A DNA stretch of 64,000 bases from Lactuca virosa (taxonomy: Eukaryota > Streptophyta > Magnoliopsida > Asterales > Asteraceae), in contig CAKMRJ010004445.1 in NCBI GenBank assembly GCA_928212115.1, positions 675,315 through 739,314 on the forward strand. The letters are read 5' to 3'. A model generated the notes under the pieces. It was given only the letters and a program-made list of their open reading frames with translations, had not been told where the DNA came from and made no database searches. Below are positions 1 through 11,605 of this stretch, in pieces. The position numbers were made by a program, and so were the translations under genes. Position 1 is the first letter of the stretch, and each line of letters starts with the position of its first letter.

Positions 1-2690
1 AGATGCAAGAACTGTCCAACCACTTAACGAACTGCTCAGCAAGGGCTTTATAAGACCAAGCTTCTCACCCTAGGGAGCTCCAGTCTTGTTCGTCAAGAAG
101 AAAGACAGATCGTTTCGTATGTGCATCGACTACTGGGAGCTCAACAAACTGACCGTCAAAAATCGTTATCCTCTGCCTCGTATTGACGATTTATTTGATC
201 AACTGTAAGGGGCGAGCTTCTTTTCAAAAATCGATCTAAGATCCGGATATCACCACCTACGAGTGAAAGGGGAGGATGTCCCGAAGACAGCCTTCCGAAC
301 TCGTTATGGGCACTACGAATTAGTAGTGATGCCGTTCGAATTAACCAACGCGCCCGCAGTATTCATGGATTTAATGAATAGGGTGTGTCGTCCTTACTTG
401 GATCAGTTCGTCATCGTCTTCATCGATGACATACTTATCTACTCTCGTAGTAAGGAGGAGCAAAGTCAACATCTGCGACTAGTCTTAGAAACGTTGCGTT
501 CGGAAAAACTCTATGCGAAGTTATCGAAATGCGAATTTTGGATCCGAAGAGTCGAATTCTTAGGGCACGTGGTTAGCAAAGAGGGAATACACGTGGAACC
601 TTCCAAAATCAAATCCATTGAGATTTGGTCAGCACGAACGACGTCTACCGAAATTCGTCCATTTTAGCCTCGCTGATTACTATCGCAGGTTCATTCAGAA
701 CTTCTCCCGAATTACGAAACCTCTTACAACACTGATCTAGAAGGGCTAGGCCTTTGACTGGGAAGAGAAGCAGGATAGAGCGTTCCAAACGCTCAAGCGA
801 GCCTTATGCACCGCACCAATACTATCCCTCCCCGCAGGGATAGAAGACTTCGTTGTCTATTGCGATGCCTCAAATCAAGGGCTTGGCTGTGTTATGATGC
901 AACGAGGTAAGGTCATCGCCTATGCCTCGAGACAGCTGAAGACACACGAGGTCAATTACACCACTCATGATCTTGAGCTAGGGCAGTTGTGTTTGCTCTG
1001 AAGATCTGGAGACACTACCTGTACGGTACAAAAAGCACTATCTTTACAGACCACAAAGGCTACAACACATTCGACCAGAAGGAGCTCAACATGAGACAAC
1101 GACGGTGGGTCGAGCTACTCAGTGATTACGAATGCGAAATTCGTTATCATCCGGGTAAAGCGAACGTGGTAGCTGACGCCCTAAGTTGGAAAGAATACTC
1201 TGGTCGTAGAATCAAATCATTGACTATGACTATCCATTCACACTTGTCCATGCAAATTAAGGAGGCTCAGCTCGACGCTTTGAAACCTGAAAATGTGGTG
1301 AGTGAATCCCTGAGATGGACGGATAAGAACTTGGAAGTCAAAGGTGGCGGAGCCTTATATTTCATTTATCAGATCTGGACACCGAAACACGGTGGTTTTA
1401 GAGACTTGGTCATGACCGAGGAGCATAACACCCATTATTTCATCCACCCAGGTTCAGATAAGATGTATCTGGACTTAAAAAGCTATACTGTGGCCTAACA
1501 TGAAAGCAGAGATTTGCTACCTTCGTAAGTAAATTCCTTACGTGCGCCAAGGTCAAGGTCGAATACCAGAAACACTCAGGTCTTCTACAACAGCCGGAAA
1601 TACCAGAATGGAAGTGGGAGCGAATCACTATGGACTTCATAACCAAGCTGCCCAAGACAAGGGTGGACTTGATACCATATGGGTCATCTGTCAACATATT
1701 GACAAGTCCGCACACTTCCTGCTTTCAAAGAAACAAACAAGATGGAGAAGCTTACAAGAACTTACATACGGGAGATGGACGCGGCACGGTGTTCCCATAT
1801 TCATTATCTCGGATAGAGAAGTAGATTCACTTCGAGGGTTCTGGCAGTCGCTACAAAGTTCCCTAGGAACTAGGCTGGACATGAGTACAGCCTATCATCC
1901 ACCCAGACCGACGAACAAAGTGATAGGACTATCAAACCTTGGAAGATATGTTGAGCCTGTGTGATCGACTTTGGGAAGCATGGATACTCATTTACCCCTG
2001 TCGAATTTTCCTACACAACAGTTATCACACGAGCATAAAGGCTGCTCCATTCGAGGCTCTCTATGGCCGAAAGTGCAGATCCCCTCTGTGGTGGGCTGAG
2101 GTGGGTGATACCCAGTTAGCTAAAGGACGAGTTCCTGACAGCGCTCTCACGGGTCCGGAGATCATACGGGAAACGACAGAGAAGATCCTTCAGATTCGTG
2201 AACGATTGAAAGCCTCTAGAGACCGACAGAAAAGCTACACAGATAAACGAAGGAAACCGTTGGAATTCCAGGTGGGCGACCGTGTTCTATTGAAGGTCTC
2301 ACCCTGGAAAGGCTTGATACGTTTCGGAAAGCGTGGAAAGCTAAATCCAAGATACATAGGGCCTTTCGAGATTCTTACCATAATCGGCCATGTAGCTTAC
2401 AAACTTAACTTACCTCGGGAACTCAGTAGCGTACATTCTACTTTCCACATCTCGAACTTGAAAAAGTGTCTGTCCGACGAGACTCTTGTAATCCCGCTCG
2501 ACGAGACCGAGATCAACGAGAGCCTCAACTTAGTGGAAGAACCTATAGAGATCACGGACCGGGAGGTCAAGCAAACGAAACAAAGCCGTATCCTGATAGT
2601 GAAGGTTCGCTGGAACGCCAAGCGAGGACTGAATTCACTTGGGAGCGAGAGGATCAGATGAAACTGAAATATCCTCGCCTTTTTACTTAG
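1..2690 (+). pseudogene. Tekay-like Ty3/gypsy pol, 3' part (element A0): RT, RNase H, integrase
   Basis: This is the 3' portion of a retrotransposon polyprotein that would copy and integrate the element. The window opens inside reverse transcriptase. The RT core with catalytic VFIDDIL lies near 415-435, RNase H begins at VVYCDASNQGLG near 853, and the NVVADAL motif is near 1165. The integrase HHCC zinc region is near 1425-1560, the DDE core follows, and a chromodomain-like tail ends with LKYPRLFT at 2690. Breaks seen include a frameshift near 25-40, TAA at 205-207 (from CAA), two TAG codons near 738-750 and several frameshifts across integrase. The tail runs into a polypurine tract and LTR. 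It matches 8869-11539 of the neighbouring element closely, including some of the same breaks. Assignment to the Tekay/Del chromovirus clade rests on domain order, the chromodomain-like C-terminus and the very long LTR. Confidence 0.9.
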
Positions 2691-2746
2691 TTTTTGTAAC
2701 TACTTATTTGCTTAAACTCTAATTTCAGGACAAAATTCTCTCTAAC

Positions 2747-2756
2747 GGGGGGATGA
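2747..2756 (+). promoter_or_regulatory. Polypurine tract of element A0
   Basis: A GGGGGGATGA purine run lies directly before the LTR start TGTGACAAC. In Ty3/gypsy elements this tract primes plus-strand DNA synthesis. The same tract recurs before the other family A LTR (with one A/G change) and before the family C 3' LTR. Confidence 0.8.
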
Positions 2757-5610
2757 TGTGACAACTCGAAATTTTTAAATCTTATATAGTAGTCAATTCA
2801 ACCAACGTTAGACCCATTTTTCTATCTTTTGGAATTGTTTGGAGTCTATTCGAGTATTCTAAACTTAGTACATCAAAGGAATTGGTGTTAGGATGAATTG
2901 GTTGAAGTTCTAGTCAAGAAGCAAACCGAAAACCTCCTCAAAAGGCGTTTTCGGTAAGACCTTTAGAGTTTTCAGTCAAGGTGACCGAAAACCCCATCCT
3001 ACATATATATTTCATCCTACATATATATTTCATGATCATTTGGATCATTCTTTCCTTTTCAAAGCTAGAAACATCCATTCTCTCTCAAGTATCATCGAGT
3101 TCTTCACTTTTGATCTTCAAAATTGTAGAATTATTTCCATTTGATTGTTGTTACAAAGCTTTATCTAGTACAACCCTTTGCTTTCATCCATGAAATCAAT
3201 CTCTTCGGTTAGCTCTTCAAGAACACCAAGAACCCACACTAGTGTTTTGGTCCAAAAATCAACTCTATTAGCCTCTAAATCGTAAGTATTACTTCCCTAT
3301 ACTTGTTATCTAGTTGAAACTCTTGATTTAGGGCCTTCAAATTGTCATTATCCAAGAACAAAAGGTGTTTTCGGTCTAGTGCATCTCCTTAGACCGAAAA
3401 CCCTTATGAAGTGTGCAAAAATGACTTTAAGCCTTTCCTAATACTTAGTATTAAGTCTAGAACACTTCATTAATAGTGGAAAGCCCTTAAAAATCACCAA
3501 ACATCATGAGTTTTCGGCCAACCATTTGGACCAAAAACCATTTGGACCGAAACCATAGGGACCGAAAAAACCACAAGACGAAAACTCCAAGAAACCTACC
3601 ATTGGACCGAAAACTCCCTTAATGGCTTTACAACCCTCTTATGCAATCCTAAATGATTATAACACTTCCATTTAAGGATTTCTTAGTCCTTAAAGTGTTA
3701 TTCCTTACCTGATTAGTTGAATAAACACTAATTGTATTCATATATGTGTCTTTATATGCTAAATAGGATCCGTGTGTGCTCAAGAATTCACTTGACACTT
3801 AGCATCCTTTTTCCGATCTTACATTCGCATCACTCACTTCAGGTGAATTCATCACCCCTTAATCAACCTTTTAAATGATTTTAAATGCTTTTATGGGGGG
3901 GGGGAATACAAGTGAACTATTATAGTTATTATATCAATCACATTGTGATTACTAAACTATCAAACATATGGATTGCTTACTTTTCAAACTGGTTATCAAA
4001 ACAAACTACTTCAAACTGTTTTGCAAACTCTTTTACATGTTAAATACTTTCTATTCAAACTCTTTTAAACTTATACTTTTTCAACATGTGTATCGATAGA
4101 TATAGTATATAAGTAGGATTGAAAGGACTTAGGACTGATAGCTCGCCTTGCTTCTGTTCCTTGTTTGGTTGTGGACTTAGGGTATCGGGTATTTGTCTGA
4201 AGGTCGTTTGAAGCCTAGTTATATATTATGTATATGCATAGAGATATAAAAGTTACTTCTTTCAGTTCCAATACCTTGGGTAGCAACAAGGGATACAACA
4301 TGTTCATTTATACAAACAACAGTTCTGTAAACTATAATAGGTATAGTTTAGGAAGTACAACCTACATTACTAGAACAAGGAAACGACAATGAGTCAGTTC
4401 ATTCAGAGTCATAACAGATGTGATGCGAAACAAACATAACATTTAGTGAGGAGAAAACAACATAACAGGTAGTGATGAGAAAACCATACATAACATACTA
4501 GACAGAGAGAAACATACAATACATCTAGTACATACTAACATTATACAAGAGGAACATACTATTATGAGAAAACAGAGAGAACATACATACATACTAGACA
4601 GAGAGAGAACATACAATAAGCTAGTACATACAATACATATAAAGAACATTACAACAGTTATGAGCCACGTAACGGGCATGGCATCACCTGTCATTGCTCT
4701 GTTTTGTATCCATAGTCTCCTACAAGGAGACGTTGAATTTGTGTATAGATCTATACTGGATGACTATCTACACCTGTTCCTCGCTACAGTGGGACTTGCA
4801 AGTCTACCGGGTGCCAAATGTCATTTCTTCCGACGTCTTTCATCGTCGTGTTTTTAGTCGTAGTATGTACAGGCATATCACATGGTATTTAAAGAACAAT
4901 TGGTTTAAGGTAGTTAGTACAGCAAGTAGTTACTTAATAACAACACTACAGTACTATTTTATTTCCCATTGCATTCACTTGTGATCTTCTCACAATGAAC
5001 AGTAATGTAAAAACTATTCTTTTTGTTAATGATAGTCAGAATTGGGAAAATACATACTCTTACAGAGATACACATACCAACATTTGATGCCTTGGATAGA
5101 AGGCTACTTTTAGTATAAAACATAGGGTTTTCTAGGAGTTACATACATTTACAAACATTTACAAACATTTTCATACAAACATTTGATGCCTTGGTAGAAG
5201 GCTACTTTTAGTTAAATAGAAAACATAGGGTTTTTAGGAGTACAAACATTTACAAACTTATACATCAAGTACTTACAAACACTTTCATACAAACAACGAC
5301 ACTAAAAAATACTTATGAACTCACCAGCTTTAAAGCTGATCAACTCTTTCAAAATAACTTGTATTCTCAGGTCATCAGTAGACAGGTACGATGCCAGGCT
5401 TTTGAGAAGATCGAGCACATTCAAGACTCATCTCATATTTTGATTTCTTTTTGGTGTCTATTAAACTTTACAGAACACACTTGTATTAAATTATATTATT
5501 AATGCAATGGATGATGTTGTTGCTTGTTCACTACTATGCATTGTTGTGATACTGTACATGACGTCCTCCACCCCTGAACGTTTCCGCCGTTCTGATTTTG
5601 GGGTGTGACA
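2757..5610 (+). repeat. Family A LTR, left copy (2854 bp)
   Basis: Bounded by TGTGACAACTCG and GGGGTGTGACA, preceded by a polypurine tract and followed by a primer binding site. It serves as 3' LTR of A0 and 5' LTR of A1. It contains ACCGAAAAC/GTTTTCGGT motifs at 2917-2992, a TATA-like CATATATATTT at 3001-3012 that is repeated at 3019-3030 by an 18-bp duplication, a donor-like GTAAGT at 3282-3287, and a 12-bp perfect inverted repeat at 3367-3401. Further on are a GGTGAATTC-CACCCC to poly-G block at 3842-3915, the palindrome GTATAGATCTATAC at 4743-4756, and an acceptor-like GTATTCTCAG ending at 5370. AT-rich tandem repeats lie at 4495-4640 and 5072-5240. The short ORFs inside are not credible genes. 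Confidence 0.92.
2995..3030 (+). promoter_or_regulatory. Duplicated TATA-like core promoter of the left family A LTR
   Basis: The 18-mer CATCCTACATATATATTT occurs twice in tandem (2995-3012 and 3013-3030). The right family A LTR has it once (11845-11862), directly after a GTTTTCGGTCA/TGACCGAAAAC hairpin. Position about 240 bp into the LTR fits a U3 promoter. Promoter activity is inferred. Confidence 0.55.
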
Positions 5611-5613
5611 GAT

Positions 5614-5625
5614 TGGTATCAGAGC
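5614..5625 (+). promoter_or_regulatory. Primer binding site (initiator tRNA-Met) of element A1
   Basis: TGGTATCAGAGC lies three bases after the LTR end. It is complementary to the 3' end of plant initiator tRNA-Met, the usual primer of these elements. Confidence 0.9.
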
Positions 5626-6068
5626 TTGTTTATAGTGAATCGAAGTATATCAACCCAAAAAAATTAAAAGAACTAAAAACACCAAACACAAACGCGATTA
5701 ACATACGTTGACCAAGAGTTATACTTTTAATAATAAAAATTTAAAAAAGTATACATACCTGCATTCATACTAAACTCAGTGTCCTAGGACAGAACAAAGT
5801 TTACGATATTGGGCAACACAATTAGACTTAGAGACATATGGTCAACCGTGGGAAGATATAGCCTGATCAACTATATTATCCGAGGAGTGACGAGGATGTG
5901 CCTAAGGGTGTTTGTGAGGTTGCATCAAGTCTAAAAACTTACCAACAATACTACAATGAAAACATTAGAACAAAACGTAAACTTAAAATACTATAGGAGT
6001 ATTTTGTGTTACTATAAATTACCTATGTCTTATTTCTTATACCCCCCTTTTCTCGCGTAGATACCATG

Positions 6069-6653
6069 GTTGGATTCCATTATCCCCGGAGACCCATACT
6101 ATCCCAACAACGGCAATGCAGGATAGCTGGGAGAAGAGCCAGAAGATGATCACCCAATCCCTTTAGATGATCACCAAGATGATGGTTTTTCTGATGGTTC
6201 TCACTCAGAGCCAGAAGTCAACAACCTACCCCCAGTAGCTCCAAACCCAAACCCTCGTCCAGTATTTCAAGGACTCACACCTCTGTGGGCCAAAAACTTG
6301 AACAGATGGAGTCGGGAACAAGGTCAACCCATTCCCTACAATAGGGGACAGAAGCTTTTACAACCTAACGAGGGAGGTTCAGCCTGACCAAGTCCTGCGA
6401 TCATGGTCCGTAGGATTCTCGGACACACGAGCAAGGTCGAGAAACTATCGACCGAGTCATGGAGATTGACGCCAACTCTGGCGTTAACACAGTCCGCATT
6501 CGCCAACTGGAGGTAGCTATGGAAAGGGCTAGGATAACCAATGGGACTCTGCAGCAACAGCTAGCTGCATCCCAAGCTGAAGTTAGGGAACTTCGGGCTA
6601 GGCAGTCCATGTATGAAAGGCGCATACGAGACATAGAGCGACGTCTGTTCTGA
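6069..6653 (+). pseudogene. Leader ORF upstream of gag in element A1 (acidic N-part, coiled-coil C-part)
   Basis: Between the primer site and gag there is a separate broken reading frame. One frame reads DPYYPNNGNAG followed by an acidic, proline-rich stretch. After a frameshift near 6440 another frame gives 64 residues (6459-6653) ending RRLF-stop, with heptad-like spacing (VRIRQLEVAMERA, LQQQLAASQAEVREL) that predicts a coiled coil. Family C has the same pair of parts in the same place (DPYFPNQGNNGW, then an acidic stretch, then LEEEIISLKR). That parallel argues for a real accessory ORF rather than chance. I do not recognise a named domain. The rest of the leader (5626-6068 and 6654-7069) shows nothing coding. 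Confidence 0.5.
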
Positions 6654-7069
6654 ATCAAGGGGACTCATTCGAGTGGTTCTCGTCGTAGATAGAGCCTACT
6701 TAACTTCTTCTTTTTGGATATAACTTAGTTATGTAAAAACTCTAGTCTAATTTCCTATCTTTGTTAAAACTTGGACCTTTTAGGTCTGAGTAGGTCGTAG
6801 TTTTGTCAAATTTTCCCATCTGGTTGATGTAAGGCCTCTTCTAGGTCATTTTCCCGAACTTTGTTTACATCTGTAATTCCAGTATTATTGACAGAGATCT
6901 AATCTCATGGAAATATTATCCAAATGCTATCATCTTTTAGTACGAGATCTACATTCAATCATACTATTCAATTATGTTGTTGGGCTACGGAGAGTTAGTC
7001 CATGAGTCACTCTCATCAATTTCTCTATTCTTACCCATATTTTCGTCTTTGTAAACTTATAGTTGAAAG

Positions 7070-8205
7070 ATGCCTCCACGCCGATCAACAAGACGCAATC
7101 CTCCAATAACTGCACACCACCTACTCGCCTCAAATCGATAACGGCTGCTCTAAATGTTGCAGTAGCTGCGGGTGTGGCAACGCCATGGCTCATATCATTC
7201 TTCTTTTGGTTCCACTGGAGGAGGAACACATATTCGTTCTACTCACGGTGAAATCCCCATGCGCTTGAGAGAGTGCTCCTACAAGGACTTCACCAACTGC
7301 AAGCCCAAGTCCTTTAGAGGGACTGACGGAGTCATTGCCCTCTCGCAATGGTTCGAGAAGACGAATTGGTTTCGAAATCTGCTCTGTCCAAAAGGGAGCA
7401 AGTTCAAGTTCGCTCTTGCACCTTCGAGAAAAAAGCCCTAACATGGTGGAATAGCCATGTCAAGTCACTATCTCTATTTGTGGCTAATGTTATAGGCTGG
7501 GAAGCTCTTAGAGAGATGATGATTGAGGAATATTGCCCGAGGAGCGAGATCCAGAAATTGGAACAGGAACTATGGGCCTAACCATGAAGGGTTCTGACAT
7601 AGTTTCCTATACATACCGCCAAGTTCGCGATTGGTGGCCTCTGTTCCCAACATGGTTCACACAGAGGGAAAGAAAATAGAGAGTACATCTGGGGGCTGGT
7701 GCCTCCATTTTAGGGGAATGTTTTAGTTTCAAACCCACTACATTCAATAGTGCCAAGCGGGTTGGCACAGCGCTCATTGACCATGGGTTCGTACCCCGGC
7801 CGCAACAACGACCTAGCCATCTCGGAACCCGCCAAAAACCCTGATTTCAATCGGAAGTTCTGGGCTGACAAGAAGAAGAAGAAGGCTGCAAAAAGCACAG
7901 TCGTGGCAGTTCATGCTGCGATAGCACCTGCCGCTGCTGCTCCGGTAAAGCAGTACACTGGAAGTTTGCCCAAGTGCAACAAATGCAACTTCCACCACAT
8001 CGGAGCCTGCCGAGAAATGCAGTGCTCTAACTGCAAGAGGAAGGGGCATACTGCCCGTTTCTGCAAGGCTCCGGCGAAGCCAATCACCCAAGTCCCTGGC
8101 GCTGGTGTGGGCCAAGATTGCTACGGTTGTGGCGAGGCGGGCCACTACAAGAGGAACTGCCCTAAGGAGGGATCGCCAGCGGAGTGGGAAGAGTTCTGTC
8201 TATAG
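7070..8205 (+). pseudogene. gag of element A1 (capsid and zinc-knuckle nucleocapsid), broken
   Basis: The start ATG at 7070 gives MPPRRSTRRNPP, a typical Tekay gag start. After early frameshifts the capsid continues as RECSYKDFTNCKPKSFRGT (near 7265) and FEKKALTWWNSHVKSL (near 7425), then KLEQELW. Nucleocapsid follows around 7965-8160 with CNKCNFHHIGAC and two canonical CX2CX4HX4C knuckles, CSNCKRKGHTARFC and CYGCGEAGHYKRNC. Several frameshifts and the stop at 7579-7581 separate the pieces, so no full capsid protein can be made. Protease overlaps its 3' end from 8184 in another frame. Confidence 0.85.
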
Positions 8206-8868
8206 GCCATAAGGAAGCGGTTGTCGACCCCACAGTGGTCACTGGTACGTTTCTCCTTGATAACTCTTATGAATGCATACTGTTTGATAGTGGAGCGGAG
8301 AGGAGTTTCGTGAACCAAAAATTTGCTCATTTACTTAAGCAAAAATCACGAGCACTTAAAGAACCGTTCACTGTAGAAATGGCTAATATAAAGACAGAGA
8401 GTACTAGCTACATATACATAAGTTGTACCCTAACTCTAGATAGTCATTCATTTTCTATCGACCTCATGCCGGTCTCAATTAAAAGTTTCGACGTCATTAT
8501 CGGCAGGGATTGGTTGAGTCTGCATCGTGCCGACATCATGTGTTATGAAAAGGCTGTTCGCCTTAATCTGTCGTCTAGCGAAACTCTAGAAATCTACATC
8601 GACAAACCCGGCACTAACCTTCACCTCATCTCGAGTATTCAAGCCAAGAAATACGTTCGAAAGGAATATCGAGCATTCCTTGCTCATGTTGTCGATGTGA
8701 GCCAAGAAGCGAAAGACATTAAGAACATTCCAGTAGTACGTGATTTTCCCGACATATTTCCAGAAGAACTCCCAGGATTACCTCCGCAACGTCAAGTCGA
8801 CTTCAGAATCGACTTAGTTCTAGGGGCTACCCCAGTAGCCAAATCGCCCTATCATTTAGCACCTGCAG
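8184..8868 (+). pseudogene. Aspartic protease region of element A1
   Basis: The longest intact piece of the element, an open frame of 245 codons from 8184 to 8921. The retropepsin active site is ILFDSGAERSF near 8278, and a second conserved segment is FDVIIGRDWLS near 8487. In relatives the residue before DWL is usually methionine; here it is arginine. The frame continues through the linker FPEELPGLPPQRQVDFRIDL into the first residues of reverse transcriptase, then loses frame near 8897 through a shift shared with A0. Role: maturation of Gag-Pol in the particle. Confidence 0.85.
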
Positions 8869-10035
8869 AGATGCAAGAACTGTCCAACCACTTAACGAAC
8901 TGCTCAGCAAGGGCTTTATAAGACCAAGCTTCTCACCCTGGGGAGCTCCAGTCTTATTCGTCAAGAAGAAAGACAGATCGTTTCGTATGTGCATCGACTA
9001 CTGCGATCTCATATTAAGGATTTATTTTATCAACTGCAAGGGGCGAAATTCTTTTCAAAAATCGATCTAAGATCCGGATATCACCAACTACGAGTGCAAG
9101 GGGAGGATGTCCCGAAGACAGCCTTCCAAACTCGTTATGGGCACTACGAATTCGTAGTGATGCCGTTCGGATTAACCAACGCGCCCACGGTATTCATGGA
9201 TTTAATGAATAGGGTGTGTCGTCCTTACTTGGATCAGTTCGTCATCGTCTTCACCGATGACATACTTATCTACTCTCGTAGTAAGGAGGAGCAAAGTCAA
9301 CATCTGCGACTAGTCTTAGAAACAATGCGTTCGGAAAAACTCTATGCGAAGTTATCGAAATGCGAATTTTGGATCCGAAGAGTCGAATTCTTAGGGCACG
9401 TGGTTAGCAAAGAGGGAATACACGTGGAACCTTCCAAAATCAAAGCCATTGAGAGTTGGTCAGCACCGAAGACGTCTACCGAAATTCGTCAATTTCTAGG
9501 CCTCGCTGATTACTATCGCAGGTTCATTCAGAACTTCTCCCGAATTACGAAACCTCTTACAACACTGATCTAGAAGGGCTAGGCCTTTGACTGGGAAGAG
9601 AAGCATGAGAGAGCGTTCCAAACGCTCAAGCGAGCCTTGTGCACCGCACCAATACTATCCCTCCCCGCAGGGATAGAAGACTTCGTTGTCTATTGCGATG
9701 CGTCAAATCAAGGGCTCGGCTGTGTTCTGATGCAACGAGGTAAGGTCATCACCTATGCCTCGAGACAGCTGAAGACACACGAGGTCAACTACACCACTCA
9801 CGATCGTGAGCTAGGAGCAGTTGTGTTTGCTCTGAAGATCTGGAGACACTACCTGTACGGTACAAAAAGCACTATCTTTACAGACCACAAAAGCCTACAA
9901 CATATATTCGACCAGAAGGAGCTCAACATGAGACAACGATGGTGGGTCAAGCTACTCAGTGCTTACGAATGCGAAATTCGTTATCATCCGGGTAAAGCCA
10001 ACGTGGTAGCTGACGCCCTAAGTTGGAAAGAATAC
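8869..10035 (+). pseudogene. Reverse transcriptase and RNase H of element A1
   Basis: RT starts at AEMQELSNHL. A 37-bp deletion relative to A0 removes the fingers region near 9003. The palm follows with FSKIDLRSGYHQL (9054), VVMPFGLTNAP (9156) and catalytic VFTDDIL (9247, usually FIDD). Two in-frame TAG codons at about 9571-9582 lie at the RT/RNase H junction and are also present in A0. RNase H follows: VVYCDASNQGLGCVL, THDRELGAVVFALKIW, FTDHKSLQHI and NVVADAL. The substitution ALSWKE, usually ALSRKE, is shared with A0. Not functional. Confidence 0.88.
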
Positions 10036-11539
10036 TCTGGTCGTAGAGTCAAATCATTGACTATGACTATCCACTCACACTTGTCCATGCAAATTAAGGA
10101 GGCTCAGCTCGACGCTTTGAAACCTGAAAATGTGGCGAGTGAATCCCTGAGATGGATGGATAAGAACTTGGAAGTCAAAGGTGGCAGAGCCTTATATTTC
10201 ATGGATCGGATCTGGACACCGAAACACGGTGGTTTCAGAGACTTGATCATGACCGAGGCGCATAACACCCGTTATTCCACCCACCCATGTTCAGATAAGA
10301 TGTATCTCGATCTTAAAAAGCTATACCGGTGGCCTAACATGAAAGCAGAGATTGCTACCTTTGTAAGTAAATGCCTTACTTGCGTCAAGGTCAAGGTCGA
10401 ATACCAGAAACCCTCAGGTCTTCTACAACAGCCGGAAATACCATAATGGAAGTGGGAGCGGATCACTATGGACTTCATAATGAAGCTGCCCAAGACAACG
10501 GGTGGACTTGATACCATATGGGTCATCGTCGACAGATTGACCAAGTCAGCACACGTCCTGACTATCTAAGAAACAGACAAGATGGAGAAGCTTACAAGAA
10601 CCTACATACGGGAGATTGTACGACTGCACGGTGTTCCCATATCCATTATCTAGGACAGAGATAGTAGATTCACTTCGAGGTTCTGACAGTCGCTACAAAG
10701 TTCCCTAGGAACTAGGCTAGACATGAGTACAGCCTATCATCCACAGACCGACGGACAAAGTGAGAGGACTATCCAAACCTTGGAAGATATGTTGCGAGCC
10801 TGTGTGATCGACTTTGGGAAATCATGGGATACTCATTTACCCCTTGTCGAATTTTCCTACAACAACAGTTATCACACGAGCATAAAGGCTACTCCATTCG
10901 AGGCCCTCTATGGCCGAAAGTGCAGATCCCCTATGTGCTGGGCTGAGGTGGGTGATACCCAGTTAGCTAAAGGATGAGTTCCTGACAGTGCTCTCACGGG
11001 TCCGGAGATCATACGGGAAACGACAGAGAAGATCGTTCAGATTCGTGAACGATTGAAAGCCTCTAGATACCGACAGAAAAGCTACGCAGATAAACGAAGG
11101 AAACCGTTGGAATTCCAAGTGGGCGACCGTGTCCTATTGAAGGTCTCACCCTGGAAAGGCTTGATACGCTTCTGAAAGCGTGGAAAGCTAAATCCAAGAT
11201 ACATAGGGCCTTTCGAGATTCTTGCCAGAATCAGCCATGTAGCTAACAAACTTAACTTACCTCGGGAACTCAGTAGCGTACATTCTACTTTCCACGTCTC
11301 GAACTTGAAAAAAGTGTCTGTCCGACGAGATTCTTGTAATCCCGCTCGACGAGATCGAGATCAACGATAGCCTCAACTTCGTGGAAGAACCTGTAGAGAT
11401 CATGGACCGAGAGGTCAAGCAAACGAAACAAAGCCGTATCCTGATAGTGAAGGTTCGCTGGAACGCCAAGCGAGGACCTGAATTTACTTGGGAGCGAGAG
11501 GATCAGATGAAACTGAAATATCCTCGCCTTTTTACTTAG
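10036..11539 (+). pseudogene. Integrase with chromodomain-like tail of element A1
   Basis: The HHCC zinc-binding part runs about 10260-10390 (HNTRYSTHP ... CLTCVKVK). A TAA near 10444, a stop near 10567 and further stops break the DDE core. It resumes at 10723 as MSTAYHPQTDGQSERTIQTLEDML, which contains the third catalytic acid region. The C-terminal part has KPLEFQVGDRVLLKVSPWKGL and ends with a chromodomain-like segment (VEIMDREVKQTKQSRI ... WEREDQMKLKYPRLFT) closing at 11539. Chromodomain-bearing integrases are thought to guide insertion to heterochromatin, which fits the nested setting. Confidence 0.88.
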
Positions 11540-11596
11540 TTTTTGTAACTACTTATTTGATTAAACTCTAATTTCGGGACGAAATTCTCTCTAACA

Positions 11597-11605
11597 GGGG
11601 GATGA
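11597..11605 (+). promoter_or_regulatory. Polypurine tract of element A1
   Basis: GGGGGATGA directly precedes the right LTR start TGTGACAAC. Confidence 0.8.
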
